Source: G965202915 sp965205955
GTDB taxonomy: Bacteria; Pseudomonadota; Gammaproteobacteria; Eutrophobiales; Eutrophobiaceae
Reading direction: 5' to 3'
Length of the DNA stretch: 64,000 nucleotides
Assembly: GCA_965205955.1 (NCBI GenBank)
Contig: OZ242192.1
Coordinates: 2,108,001 to 2,172,000 of the forward strand
Below the pieces are notes generated by a model, which did not search any database, had not been told where the DNA came from, and saw only the letters and a list, made by a program, of their open reading frames with translations. A program made the position numbers and the translations under genes. This document shows, one piece after another, positions 26,357-34,559 of this stretch; the first letter of the stretch is position 1, and every line of letters starts with the position of its first letter.

Positions 26357-27013
26357 ATGAAATTAATTATATTAGGCCCGCCAGGTGCGGGAAAAGGAAC
26401 ACAGGCATCTTTTATCAAAGACAGATACTCTATCCCGAAGATTTCCACCGGAGATATGCTACGTGCCGCCGTTAACTCGGGAGTCGGAGCCGAAGTGAAG
26501 GAAGTGCTGGCTTCCGGGGCATTGGTCTCCGATGATTTAATTCTCGGACTGGTTAAAGAAAGAATCAAGCAGGATGATTGTAAAAATGGGTACCTGTTTG
26601 ATGGTTTCCCAAGGAATATTCTCCAGGCGGAAGGAATAGCGGCTGCAAATATAAACATCGACTGCATCATTGAAATACAGGTGGATGATCAAGAGATCAT
26701 CAAGCGCATCAGCGGCCGGAGGATACATGCCGAGTCGGGAAGAATCTATCATATTGAATACAATCCCCCCAAAGAGCAGGACAAAGATGATGTCACCGGT
26801 GAACCGCTCACTCAGCGTGAAGATGACTACGAGGATACAGTAAGAAAGAGATTACAAATTTATCACGATCAAACCAGACCGTTAATAGACTATTATTTTT
26901 CCAAGTCGCACAAAAACGAAGGAAATCATATTGGGTATATAAAAGCAGACGGTATGCAAGAGATGACCGCCGTTTCTGAATATATCATTCGGGAATTGGA
27001 TAAAAATATATAA
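26357..27013 (+). CDS. adk: Adenylate kinase
   Basis: 218 residues, the long form with full LID. GPPGAGKGT (7-15) is the P-loop, DGFPRN the AMP-side motif, and GRRIHAESGRIYHIEYNPP with DVTGEPLTQREDD the LID domain; the LID has no Cys4 zinc site. Balances ATP, ADP and AMP in the cytoplasm. Monocistronic between a divergent Mth938-like gene and the H1-like gene. Confidence 0.97.
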   Translation: MKLIILGPPGAGKGTQASFIKDRYSIPKISTGDMLRAAVNSGVGAEVKEVLASGALVSDDLILGLVKERIKQDDCKNGYLFDGFPRNILQAEGIAAANINIDCIIEIQVDDQEIIKRISGRRIHAESGRIYHIEYNPPKEQDKDDVTGEPLTQREDDYEDTVRKRLQIYHDQTRPLIDYYFSKSHKNEGNHIGYIKADGMQEMTAVSEYIIRELDKNI

Positions 27014-27117
27014 ACCGTTTTTTATATAAAAAAGTAAATTTTAGCTCTGGTATTTGTCAGGACTGTTATATATTATTACTTGTTCAATCCATTTGCATTT
27101 CAGGGGAGTTTTGAATC

Positions 27118-27363
27118 ATGGCCAAAAAGACCGCGAAAAAACAGGTGGCTAAAAAGAAAGTAGCCAGGAAAAAAGTTGCAAAGAAAGTAGCCAGGAAAAA
27201 GGTTGCAAAGAAAGTAACCAGGAAAAAGGTTGCAAAGAAAGTAGCCAGGAAAAAGACTGCAAAGAAAGTAGCCAGGAAAAAGACTGCAAAGAAAGTAGCC
27301 AGGAAAAAGGTTGCAAAGAAAGTAGTCAGGAAAAAAGCCAAAAAGAAAGCCGCTAAAAAATAA
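27118..27363 (+). CDS. Histone H1-like lysine-rich repeat protein
   Basis: 81 residues composed almost wholly of K, A, V and R, starting MAKKTAKKQVAKKKVARKK and continuing as KKVARKKVA-type repeats. It is very basic and low in complexity, like the C-terminal tails of H1-type bacterial proteins (AlgP, Hc1/Hc2-like, BpH1). I infer DNA or RNA condensation. A GGGGAG ribosome-binding site precedes the ATG. The 253 bp after it to 27616 contain no gene; a short GGCTCTCT hairpin near 27385 lacks a T-run. Confidence 0.8.
   Translation: MAKKTAKKQVAKKKVARKKVAKKVARKKVAKKVTRKKVAKKVARKKTAKKVARKKTAKKVARKKVAKKVVRKKAKKKAAKK
27170..27340 (+). repeat. Tandem 27-bp coding repeats
   Basis: About six near-identical units of the type GTAGCCAGGAAAAA followed by GTTGCAAAGAAA make up the body of the H1-like gene. 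Units differ by single bases (GTT/ACT, GCC/ACC). Copy number is expected to vary between strains. Confidence 0.85.
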
Positions 27364-27616
27364 CGCATCCTCGCCAATCCCGGAAAGGCTCTCTGTATAG
27401 AAGAGAGTCCTTGGAGGCAGCCAGGAGGCTGATCATGGAATTTAGCTCAGGTTAAATTTCAATAACACAAATTATCGGCATTACCTTCCGGCGGGGTCTT
27501 TATGGCCTTACCGGATCGGTATTCAATGCGCTGCCTTCAGCCAGATATTGCGCAAAGCACTCTCATTGAAGCGGCTTTGTTCAAACTCGATCAAGCCCTA
27601 TAGGAAAAAACCAAGG

Positions 27617-29017
27617 TTACTCGGAATAACATTCCACTGTATAACGCCATGCGCGCTCGATGGGTTCATTATCGCCGATATGCGCTTTTCTCTTTAATTC
27701 TTCCACAAACCTCTTCGGATCCGGCAAAGCTTCCCATACCACGGGTAAAAACGTAGCCGTTTTTCCACATTTCTCAATGATCAGTCCATCCTCTCCCGGG
27801 TTTAATTGGACAAGCAAATCAACTTCATTATCAAAGTGAATCGGCGATTTTTGGCTAAGAACTGAAAGACTGATCGATATGCCCCGGTATTCATCTTGCG
27901 TCAAGGATTCGAATCTCGAATCACGAAATGCAGCGGCAAATGCACTATTGGCAACCGCGTCAAGCAATGATGCAGTGGCCTCGGTGTTACCAACACAGCC
28001 CCGTAGTGTATTGCCCAGGTGCAAGGTGACAAATACGGCATATTTTGCATGCAACTCCGATGGATACTCTTGTGGCAGAGGTTTACAGGGCCCGCTCCCA
28101 GTAAGACCGCTTTCTATGCTTTTTCGTGCAAGTTGAAATAAATACCGCTTTGCCTGCGCACTCAGGAGCGTTTCACTCAATGCAAATGCGCTATAACCCA
28201 CAACACGATCCCGGTCGCCGGCAGTATCACCGGAGTTGCATCGGTCAAGTAAATCGACATGCATATTTTTTTGTTTAGCCAGCAATAGCAGACCCCGTAT
28301 AGGCATATAGCCACAGGCTCGCTTAGAATCGATTTCCTGAAAATTAAAGCCGGATATCAAATCACAAGTTTCACTATCAATCCGGTTGGCCATGCCATAA
28401 TCATGATAATGGCTCAGATCAGAGCTGATCACTATCAACGTATGTTCGTCCCCCCATAACTCCTCCAGAACATTGGCAACCTGGGTCGGTTCAGAATCGC
28501 CGACAAGCGCCGGCACAAGTGTAAAATTGCCTATAACCGATTGCAGAAAAGGCAAATGCACTTCAAGGCTATGCTCCTGCGCATGGGCCGCATCATGATA
28601 ATGCACATAATCAAATTGATCGATTTGCCCCTGGCTCTTTATATCTATTGCAACATTGCCCAATGGAGTTGAAAAACAGGCTGCCGTACTCAATGCGATA
28701 CCGTGCGTATAGACACGATGCGCAGGACCCAGCAGAATCACACGAGAGATTGTATCTTTGACCGGCCGTAAACCAGCATAAGCCCTGGCGGCCGTCGGCC
28801 CGGAGTAGATATAACCGGCATGAGGCGCAATAATTGCTTTAGCAGGGTGAACCGGGTGGCGAACATTATTCAGCAGCTGCGCCACAGTATCATGCAGAGT
28901 GGAGGGATCGCCGGGATAAAAAGATCCCGCAACAGCCGCCGGCCGAACCGATGCGCCTTTCCCAGGCGAGTTCAAATGAGCCACGCTATTACCTTCCCTT
29001 TTCATTACAGAGGACAT
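27617..29017 (-). CDS. AmmeMemoRadiSam proteins B and A, fused
   Basis: 466 residues with two domains. Residues ~20-280 are the MEMO1-like domain (protein B): VRPAAVAGSFYPGDP, IIAPHAGYIYSG, LLGPAHRVYTHGIALS, HSLEVHLPFLQ and ISSDLSHYHDY supply the histidines of its metal site. Residues ~290-466 are the AMMECR1 domain (protein A): FVTLHLGNTLRGCVGN and RFESLTQDEYRGISISLSVLS. The function of this conserved system is unknown. It is divergent (29 bp) from the radical SAM partner, so all three AmmeMemoRadiSam functions are encoded by two genes. Confidence 0.92.
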   Translation of the reverse strand: MSSVMKREGNSVAHLNSPGKGASVRPAAVAGSFYPGDPSTLHDTVAQLLNNVRHPVHPAKAIIAPHAGYIYSGPTAARAYAGLRPVKDTISRVILLGPAHRVYTHGIALSTAACFSTPLGNVAIDIKSQGQIDQFDYVHYHDAAHAQEHSLEVHLPFLQSVIGNFTLVPALVGDSEPTQVANVLEELWGDEHTLIVISSDLSHYHDYGMANRIDSETCDLISGFNFQEIDSKRACGYMPIRGLLLLAKQKNMHVDLLDRCNSGDTAGDRDRVVGYSAFALSETLLSAQAKRYLFQLARKSIESGLTGSGPCKPLPQEYPSELHAKYAVFVTLHLGNTLRGCVGNTEATASLLDAVANSAFAAAFRDSRFESLTQDEYRGISISLSVLSQKSPIHFDNEVDLLVQLNPGEDGLIIEKCGKTATFLPVVWEALPDPKRFVEELKRKAHIGDNEPIERAWRYTVECYSE

Positions 29018-29046
29018 ATTCTACCCTATTATGGGTTACGTAGGGT

Positions 29047-30141
29047 ATGGTTATGCAAACAGTAGTCCCGACAAAATACTGGCACGTGCTGGAAGACGAC
29101 AGAATTCAGTGTGATCTGTGCCCGCGCGCCTGCAAAATGAAAGAAGGGCAAAGAGGTCTTTGTTTTGTCCGCGCATGCCAGGATCAACAAATTGTATTGA
29201 CCACCTACGGCCGTTCGAGCGGTTTTTGTATTGATCCCATTGAAAAAAAACCGCTGAATCACTTTTATCCCGGCACACCGGTGCTTTCCTTTGGGACGGC
29301 CGGCTGCAATCTGGCTTGTAAATTCTGTCAGAATTGGGACATCAGCAAATCGCGGGAAATGGACACATTGGCCGATTCGGCGGCTCCGGAAGTTCTTGCC
29401 GATGCCGCGCAAAAACTGGGCTGCAAGAGTATCGCCTTCACCTATAACGATCCGGTGATATTTCACGAATATGCAATCGATGTTGCCCAGGCATGCCGTG
29501 CGGCAGGGATACAATCCGTTGCCGTCAGCGCCGGCTACGTTTGCCCTGAGCCGAGGATGGAATTTTATCAATACATGGATGCCGTCAACATAGATTTGAA
29601 GGCATTTACTGAAAAATTCTATAAACACATTACCGGAAGCCAACTGCAAATAGTGCTTGAAACCCTGGAATACTTAAAAAAAGAAACGAAGGTCTGGCTG
29701 GAAATCACCAATCTGTTGATCCCGGATGAAAACGACTCCGAGCAGGAAATAGAAGCGATGACTCAATGGATAATCGAAACCCTTGGGCCGGATGTGCCGG
29801 TTCATTTCTCCGCCTTTCATCCTGATTGGAAAATGCAAAACAAAGCACGAACGCCGCCACAGACATTGACGCGCGCTCGCAACATCGCCGTCAAAAACGG
29901 CATTCGCTACGCATACACCGGCAATGTGCATGATGAAGAAGGCGACACCACCAATTGTCACACATGTGGCGAACCATTAATCGTCAGAGATTGGTACCAA
30001 CTCAAGCAATGGCGATTGATAAACAAAGATCAATGCCCAAACTGTGGAACCCGGTGTGCCGGACATTTTTCGGAACGCCCCGGAAATTGGGGGGCGAAAC
30101 GCACACCGGTAAATTTAAAGTATTATCCGGCCAAACAATGA
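29047..30141 (+). CDS. AmmeMemoRadiSam system radical SAM enzyme
   Basis: 364 residues of the PflA-like radical SAM group. The cluster motif is CNLACKFC (Cys 87, 91, 94). An N-terminal CDLCPRACKMKEGQRGLC Cys set and a C-terminal zinc-ribbon-like pair (CHTCGEP and CPNCGTRC) flank the barrel, as in this system's third component. FTYNDPVIFHEYAIDVA and VNIDLKAFTEKFYKHIT are conserved core segments. Faces the fused MEMO/AMMECR1 gene. Confidence 0.93.
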   Translation: MVMQTVVPTKYWHVLEDDRIQCDLCPRACKMKEGQRGLCFVRACQDQQIVLTTYGRSSGFCIDPIEKKPLNHFYPGTPVLSFGTAGCNLACKFCQNWDISKSREMDTLADSAAPEVLADAAQKLGCKSIAFTYNDPVIFHEYAIDVAQACRAAGIQSVAVSAGYVCPEPRMEFYQYMDAVNIDLKAFTEKFYKHITGSQLQIVLETLEYLKKETKVWLEITNLLIPDENDSEQEIEAMTQWIIETLGPDVPVHFSAFHPDWKMQNKARTPPQTLTRARNIAVKNGIRYAYTGNVHDEEGDTTNCHTCGEPLIVRDWYQLKQWRLINKDQCPNCGTRCAGHFSERPGNWGAKRTPVNLKYYPAKQ

Positions 30142-30203
30142 TTGAAGTGTATCATTCGGCCACCTGTCCACTCACTTACAGGCCATATACATACTGGTAC
30201 TAA

Positions 30204-30280
30204 TGGTGGGCCCGGCAGGACTCGAACCTGCGACCAATGGATTATGAGTCCACGGCTCTAACCAGCTGAGCTACAGGCCC
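30204..30280 (-). tRNA. ileX: tRNA-Ile2 (CAU anticodon)
   Basis: 77-nt cloverleaf on the minus strand with encoded CCA. The 7-bp acceptor GGGCCTG pairs with CGGGCCC allowing wobble/mismatch; the anticodon loop is CTCATAA (CAU), the T-arm GCAGGTTCGAGTCCTGC. The anticodon-arm context (GGACTCATAATCC) and the location right after rpoD match the lysidine-modified isoleucine tRNA (ileX beside rpoD in E. coli) rather than Met. Confidence 0.88.
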
Positions 30281-30304
30281 AAAACCAGACAGACTGCGCA
30301 CCGG

Positions 30305-32137
30305 CTAATCAAGAAAAGTCTTTAGCCGCTGTGAGCGTGAAGGATGACGCAGCTTTCTGAGCGCCTTCGCCTCGATTTGACGAATGCGTTCGCGGGTTAC
30401 ATCAAACTGCTTTCCCACTTCCTCCAAAGTATGATCGGTATTCATATCGATACCGAAACGCATACGCAATACCTTGGCTTCCCTGGGGATCAAACCCGTA
30501 AGCGCTTTACGGGTAGTCTGGCCGAGTCCCTCGGAATTGGCCAGATCGCTTGGGGCCTTGGCATTCACATCCTCAATGAAATCACCCAAATGCGAATCCT
30601 CATCATCACCAATCGGTGTCTCAATGGAAATCGGTTCTTTGGCAATCTTGAGCACTTTATGCACTTTTTCCTCAGGCAGATCCATACGTTTCGCAAGCTC
30701 TTCCGGAGTAGGCTCCCGTCCCATTTCCTGCAACATTTTTCGTGAAATGCGATTCAGCTTGTTTATCGTTTCTATCATATGCACCGGAATACGTATAGTG
30801 CGCGCCTGATCGGCGATGGAACGGGTAATAGCCTGTCGAATCCACCAAGTAGCATAGGTGGAAAACTTGTATCCGCGCCGATATTCAAACTTGTCAACCG
30901 CCTTCATCAAACCGATATTTCCTTCCTGGATCAAATCCAGGAACAGCAGACCACGATTGGTATATTTCTTGGCGATAGAAATCACCAGCCGCAAATTCGC
31001 CTCAACCATTTCTTTCTTGGCCCTGCCCGCCCTGGCTTCACCGATAGAAATTTCACGGTTAATCTCCTTGAGCTCCTGAGCCGATAAAGACATACCTTCA
31101 AGTATCCCTCGCATATTTTGCTGAATTTTAACAATCTTTTCTTCGCATTCGGCAAGTCCCTCCGCATAAGGAGGCCTGGCGGCGATTAATTGCCTGCACC
31201 ATTCGAGATTACTTCCATTGCCTGTAAAACTGGCAATAAACTCCTTACGCGGCATTTTTGCTTCCTTCAAGCAGATATGCGTGATATCGCGCTCCATCGC
31301 CCGGATTTTCTCAACCACAAAACGAACATCCTTGGTCAGGTGAATAACAAACTTCGGCGCAAGACGCAATTCAAGAAACTTCTGCACCAACTCACGCTTA
31401 CTTTTATCGATTCGTGCCTGCTGTTTTTCGCCGCGGCACTTAGCCGCCTCCGCATATTTGGCGTGCAATTTCACAAGCTTCTTCACGTGGCGTTTGATTG
31501 CTTTGAGAGCGATCTTATGCTCAGACTTATCCTTGGCGCCATCATTACCGTCATGCTTGCCCTCTTTTCCGGAGTTACCCCGGCTTTCCGGCGCAAGACC
31601 CTTATCCGGATATTCCGTCATATCATTAAAACCGATAATGATATCAGCCAACTTGGCTTCTCCCGCCAAAACCCTTTCATACCCATAAAACAGGGTATCC
31701 AGCGTGCCGGGGAAGGCAACCAGAGCTGCCAGCATCTGTTGCAAGCCCTTTTCAATACGCTTGGCGATCTTGATTTCACCTTCACGGGTCAACAAATCGA
31801 CACTGCCCATCTCGCGCATGTACATGCGCACAGGATCAGTGGTTCGCCCAAACTCATTTTCAAAATTGCTCAAGACCGCTGCAACGCCCTTACTCCGCGC
31901 ATTCGCGCCGTCCGCCATTTTCGGGTCCAGAGCCAGCGGCGACTCACGCACACTGATGCCAAAGCCGTCAATCACGTTAATGATGAATTCGACCTGCTCA
32001 GGATCGACAATATCGCTAGGCAGATGATCATTGATCTCGTCATAGGTCAGAAATCCCTGCTCCCTGCCCTTGGCAAGCAACAGTTTCAATTGTTTATCGT
32101 CTTGAAGAATTTGTTCGATTTGTTCAATAGTTTCCAC
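30305..32137 (-). CDS. rpoD: RNA polymerase sigma-70 factor RpoD
   Basis: 610-residue primary sigma factor. Region 1.1 is at the N-terminus, DPVRMYMREMG is region 1.2, an acidic non-conserved insert follows (about residues 190-250), then region 2 (NLRLVISIAKKYTNRGLLF to FSTYATWWIRQAITRSI), region 3, and region 4.2 (LEEVGKQFDVTRERIRQIE). The usual neighbour dnaG is not upstream here. tRNA-Ile2 follows it closely and may share its transcript. Confidence 0.97.
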   Translation of the reverse strand: METIEQIEQILQDDKQLKLLLAKGREQGFLTYDEINDHLPSDIVDPEQVEFIINVIDGFGISVRESPLALDPKMADGANARSKGVAAVLSNFENEFGRTTDPVRMYMREMGSVDLLTREGEIKIAKRIEKGLQQMLAALVAFPGTLDTLFYGYERVLAGEAKLADIIIGFNDMTEYPDKGLAPESRGNSGKEGKHDGNDGAKDKSEHKIALKAIKRHVKKLVKLHAKYAEAAKCRGEKQQARIDKSKRELVQKFLELRLAPKFVIHLTKDVRFVVEKIRAMERDITHICLKEAKMPRKEFIASFTGNGSNLEWCRQLIAARPPYAEGLAECEEKIVKIQQNMRGILEGMSLSAQELKEINREISIGEARAGRAKKEMVEANLRLVISIAKKYTNRGLLFLDLIQEGNIGLMKAVDKFEYRRGYKFSTYATWWIRQAITRSIADQARTIRIPVHMIETINKLNRISRKMLQEMGREPTPEELAKRMDLPEEKVHKVLKIAKEPISIETPIGDDEDSHLGDFIEDVNAKAPSDLANSEGLGQTTRKALTGLIPREAKVLRMRFGIDMNTDHTLEEVGKQFDVTRERIRQIEAKALRKLRHPSRSQRLKTFLD

Positions 32138-32735
32138 GGCTACATTGACTCATATAAGTTAAATTTCGGATTCATTCATTACGCCCAGTTGCTAGATAAT
32201 CCCCATACCTTGATACCACCTCCCTGAACCAGCCCTCCAACAAGGCACTTATCCTATTGCTCGTTAAATCCGGCGGCGCGCAATTCATCAGCAATTTGAA
32301 GCGTATCCAGCATATCGCTATTTTACGCCAATTTCATCGGCAATTGCATCCGCATCCTTTTTCTTTGTCCGCGCCGATGCAGTTCCATTTTCCGCCGCTT
32401 TGCCGATGCCTTTCACGCGCCTGCGGACTCGGCCACGGACAATAATCGCCCGACGGCAAAACCGCCCTTTTGCCGATTAAATTCGCCGACGAATTCGGAC
32501 GATGATTTTTCGCCTTCGCCATCTTTCCGGTGCCGATGCCCAGATTCGAACTGGGACGGGTCGCCCCACTGCCCCCTCAAGTAGATATTAAATAACAACT
32601 GACTTCTCTATTGTAGCATATGAATACAAATAATGCCAGAAGTTTTATTAAAGCTTTAGCACGGCACAACACAGTGAAAGGACGCCGAAGGCCGGATTGG
32701 AGAGCCTGAACGCGCATCCGTGCCGGCACAACCTC
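32138..32735. other. Non-coding region upstream of rpoD
   Basis: No convincing gene. The stretch 32250-32530 is rich in CGCCG and CGGCA words and has a perfect hairpin at 32454-32475 (CGGCAAAA, 6-nt loop, TTTTGCCG) and a smaller one near 32484. Next to it is a tRNA-like scrap at 32529-32560. It may be the rpoD leader or decayed DNA. Confidence 0.4.
32529..32560 (-). pseudogene. tRNA 3'-end fragment
   Basis: The minus strand holds a perfect T-arm (CCCAG, loop TTCGAAT, CTGGG; plus 32539-32555) followed by CATCGGCACC as an acceptor 3' strand. The matching 5' acceptor GCCGATG and the D and anticodon arms are absent upstream. It is therefore a partial tRNA copy, such as a relic of an integration site, or a decayed tRNA gene. 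Confidence 0.45.
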
Positions 32736-32764
32736 TTGACATGCACATTCAGCAACAAGATAAT
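32736..32764 (+). promoter_or_regulatory. Sigma-70 promoter of tRNA-Met
   Basis: A perfect -35 TTGACA at 32736-32741 and a -10 GATAAT at 32759-32764 with a 17-bp spacer, ending ~37 bp before the tRNA-Met gene. Confidence 0.75.
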
Positions 32765-32801
32765 CCCGACTTGTCTTATCCTGTTTATTCATCTGGTTCC
32801 A

Positions 32802-32878
32802 GGCTATGTAGCTCAGTCGGTTAGAGCACGGCACTCATAACGCCGAGGTCGGTGGTTCGAGCCCACCCATAGCCACCA
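32802..32878 (+). tRNA. tRNA-Met (elongator, CAU)
   Basis: 77 nt with encoded CCA. Acceptor GGCTATG pairs with CATAGCC; D-arm GCTC...GAGC; anticodon loop CTCATAA; T-arm GGTGGTTCGAGCCCACC. GGCTA...TAGCC with this D-arm is the elongator methionine pattern. The anticodon stem has an A-C mismatch beside the loop. Confidence 0.9.
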
Positions 32879-32938
32879 ATGCAATGAGGGTAGGGAATTC
32901 GGCAATTACACGCGCAGTTTGCGTGAATCGATGAGGAC

Positions 32939-32995
32939 GACAGGATTTGACAGGCACACTGACGTGAATTGTCACCTTGCTACCTATAACTTGTC
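32939..32995. promoter_or_regulatory. Candidate PilR enhancer sites
   Basis: GACA at 32939-32942 and 32949-32952, then TGTC at 32970-32973 and 32992-32995, form inverted half-sites 130-185 bp upstream of the sigma-54 promoter. This is the distance and core (TGTC/GACA) known for PilR-type activators of pilin genes. The rest of 32879-33122 shows nothing else. Confidence 0.4.
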
Positions 32996-33122
32996 ACAAA
33001 TGCTGTGGTTTTAGTCATACCGCAGAAACAATGATAAAAACCCAGTTATTACAAGCATTTACAGGATATACACCGTCACCGTAACGGATAAAAACCGAGA
33101 TATGGCGCACAGTTTTCCAGGA

Positions 33123-33138
33123 TGGCACGATATATGCA
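33123..33138 (+). promoter_or_regulatory. Sigma-54 (-24/-12) promoter of pilA1
   Basis: TGGCAC, five bases, ATGCA: matches the RpoN consensus TGGCAC-N5-TTGCA with one mismatch. Transcription would start near 33149, leaving an ~87-nt leader before pilA1, as in other type IV pilin genes. Confidence 0.75.
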
Positions 33139-33235
33139 TAGTATACAGGCAGTAGTATTGCTTTTTATCCGGATTGCAGGTATCATCCGGAAAACAGCAG
33201 TTAATTTTTTAACACTAATCAGGAGAATTGAAACG

Positions 33236-33691
33236 ATGAACAAGAAAACACAACAAGGCTTCACGCTGATCGAGTTGATGATCGTGGTAGCCATTATCGG
33301 CATTCTGGCGGCGGTCGCCATCCCTTCTTATCAGGATTACACCGCCCGCGCCCAGGTTTCCGAAGCTGTCAACCTGAATGCCGGCCTCAAGACACCTTTT
33401 TCCGAATATTTTCTGGATAAGGGTGTGTGGCCAATTATCACCAAACTTGGTGCCCAAACCAAAGGTAAATATGTTAAGGACATCACGGCCGACAACGAGG
33501 GCAAAAATTCAAACAAGATAAATATATTCGCAACAATGAAAAGTGCTGGCGTAAATAAGGGCGTCCAGAGCAAAACAATGATTCTTCAAGGTGAGGTAAA
33601 CACCACCATCGGAACGATTGACTGGACGTGTGATAAGGCAGTGACTAAGGCGACCCTTGACGAAAAATACCTCCCCGGCGCTTGCAAATAA
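33236..33691 (+). CDS. pilA: Type IV major pilin (copy 1)
   Basis: 151 residues from the ATG at 33236 (AGGAGA 9 bp upstream); upstream in-frame starts from 33122 lie in the promoter and were rejected. MNKKTQQG is a class III leader cut before Phe9; FTLIELMIVVAIIGILAAVA carries mature Glu5 and the N-terminal helix. The C-terminal Cys pair (DWTC ... GACK) closes the disulfide loop. Secreted and assembled in the inner membrane by the pilus machine. Sigma-54 promoter upstream, strong terminator downstream. Converges on the GT-C array and its decayed copy. Confidence 0.95.
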   Translation: MNKKTQQGFTLIELMIVVAIIGILAAVAIPSYQDYTARAQVSEAVNLNAGLKTPFSEYFLDKGVWPIITKLGAQTKGKYVKDITADNEGKNSNKINIFATMKSAGVNKGVQSKTMILQGEVNTTIGTIDWTCDKAVTKATLDEKYLPGACK

Positions 33692-33703
33692 GGCCGTTAT
33701 CCG

Positions 33704-33735
33704 AAAAGGCCGCCTTGTGTAACGGCGGCCTTTTC
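33704..33735 (+). terminator. Rho-independent terminator of pilA1
   Basis: AAAAGGCCGCC and GGCGGCCTTTT form an 11-bp perfect stem around a 9-nt loop, ending in a T-run. Begins 13 bp after the pilA1 stop. Its symmetry would also stop transcription from the opposite strand. Confidence 0.9.
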
Positions 33736-33756
33736 ACCCCTGTCCCGGACTATTCA

Positions 33757-33995
33757 TGATGATTCAACCGGCACAAAAAACCACCAACCTTTAGTATTTT
33801 CAGCAGAGCGGTGCGCCCCAATAACCTGGCCACGTATATTTTATACACAAAGCGACCACCCTGTTCCCCATTGTTCTCCAATGCAATCGAGTCAGACAGA
33901 GCTATTCGGCGTTCACGCCCTATATAGACTTCCCCCGCAGGATTTTTCTTCAGGTGGTTTGCCTGCCGATTCTGCCGGATACAGAAGGGAATCGG
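33757..33995 (-). pseudogene. Decayed 3' end of a tenth GT-C copy
   Basis: The plus-strand text aligns to the last ~240 bp of the neighbouring array gene (34575-34815). Matching blocks are CAGAGCG(G/A)TGCGCCC near 33793, GAGTCAGACAGA near 33890, and a run from TATATAGACTTCCCC to TGCCTGCCGATTCTG near 33922-33975. Frames are broken and the upstream part of the gene is absent. It lies between pilA1 and pilA2 in the same orientation as the array, so a [pilin + convergent GT-C] unit was duplicated and one GT-C then lost. Confidence 0.7.
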
Positions 33996-34047
33996 GCAAC
34001 CAGAGGATCATTTTTCCAAACACAAGAGTACAGGGAGGAAGGCAAAT

Positions 34048-34509
34048 ATGAACAGGAGAACCCAACCAGGCTTCACGTTGACCGAGTTGATGATCGTGGT
34101 GGCCATTATCGGCATTCTGGCGGCGATCGCCATTCCCTCTTATCAGGATTACGTCGCCCGCGCCCAGGTTTCCGAGGCCGTCACCCTGGCATCCGCCTTA
34201 AGGGCGCCTGTAACCGAATATTATCTGGATCATGGGTATTGGCCGACGCGTGTGGGGCCGGGGTCGGAGAAGGGAGCGATCAGCGGCACAATAAAGGGTA
34301 AACACGTTGCCATTATCGCCTATCTCGCTTCTGGCACTACGGTACTACTGAGGGGATTAATGAAATCGACCGGGGTAAATGCCAACATCCGGAGCAAAAC
34401 AGTGGATATTCAGGGTACAGCACTACCGGACGGCAGGATTGAATGGGTGTGTAAGGCGGTCCCGCCCCACGGGGTTGACGAAAAATACTTGCCCGGCGCT
34501 TGTAAATAA
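34048..34509 (+). CDS. pilA: Type IV pilin (copy 2)
   Basis: 153 residues with a GGGAGGAAGG ribosome-binding site. Leader MNRRTQPG, then FTLTELMIVVAIIGILAAIA with mature Glu5; the start and the C-terminal loop (EWVC ... VDEKYLPGACK) are nearly the same as copy 1, while the middle (surface-exposed D-region side) differs. No sigma-54 promoter is visible before it, so expression may depend on another signal or on read-through, which the terminator at 33704 would hinder. Followed 50 bp later by the convergent end of array copy 1. Confidence 0.93.
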   Translation: MNRRTQPGFTLTELMIVVAIIGILAAIAIPSYQDYVARAQVSEAVTLASALRAPVTEYYLDHGYWPTRVGPGSEKGAISGTIKGKHVAIIAYLASGTTVLLRGLMKSTGVNANIRSKTVDIQGTALPDGRIEWVCKAVPPHGVDEKYLPGACK

Positions 34510-34559
34510 GCCCTTATCCGAAACTGTCTTGCCTCAGGGCGTGTCCTCGGCATGACGAT

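Noticed and set aside
27084..27377. 97-codon minus-strand frame rich in Phe, Leu, Ala and Thr
   Set aside because: Mirror image of the lysine-rich repeat gene; the plus strand has the ribosome-binding site and the sensible protein.
31190..32227. 345-codon plus-strand open frame
   Set aside because: Antisense to rpoD; an artefact of rpoD codon use.
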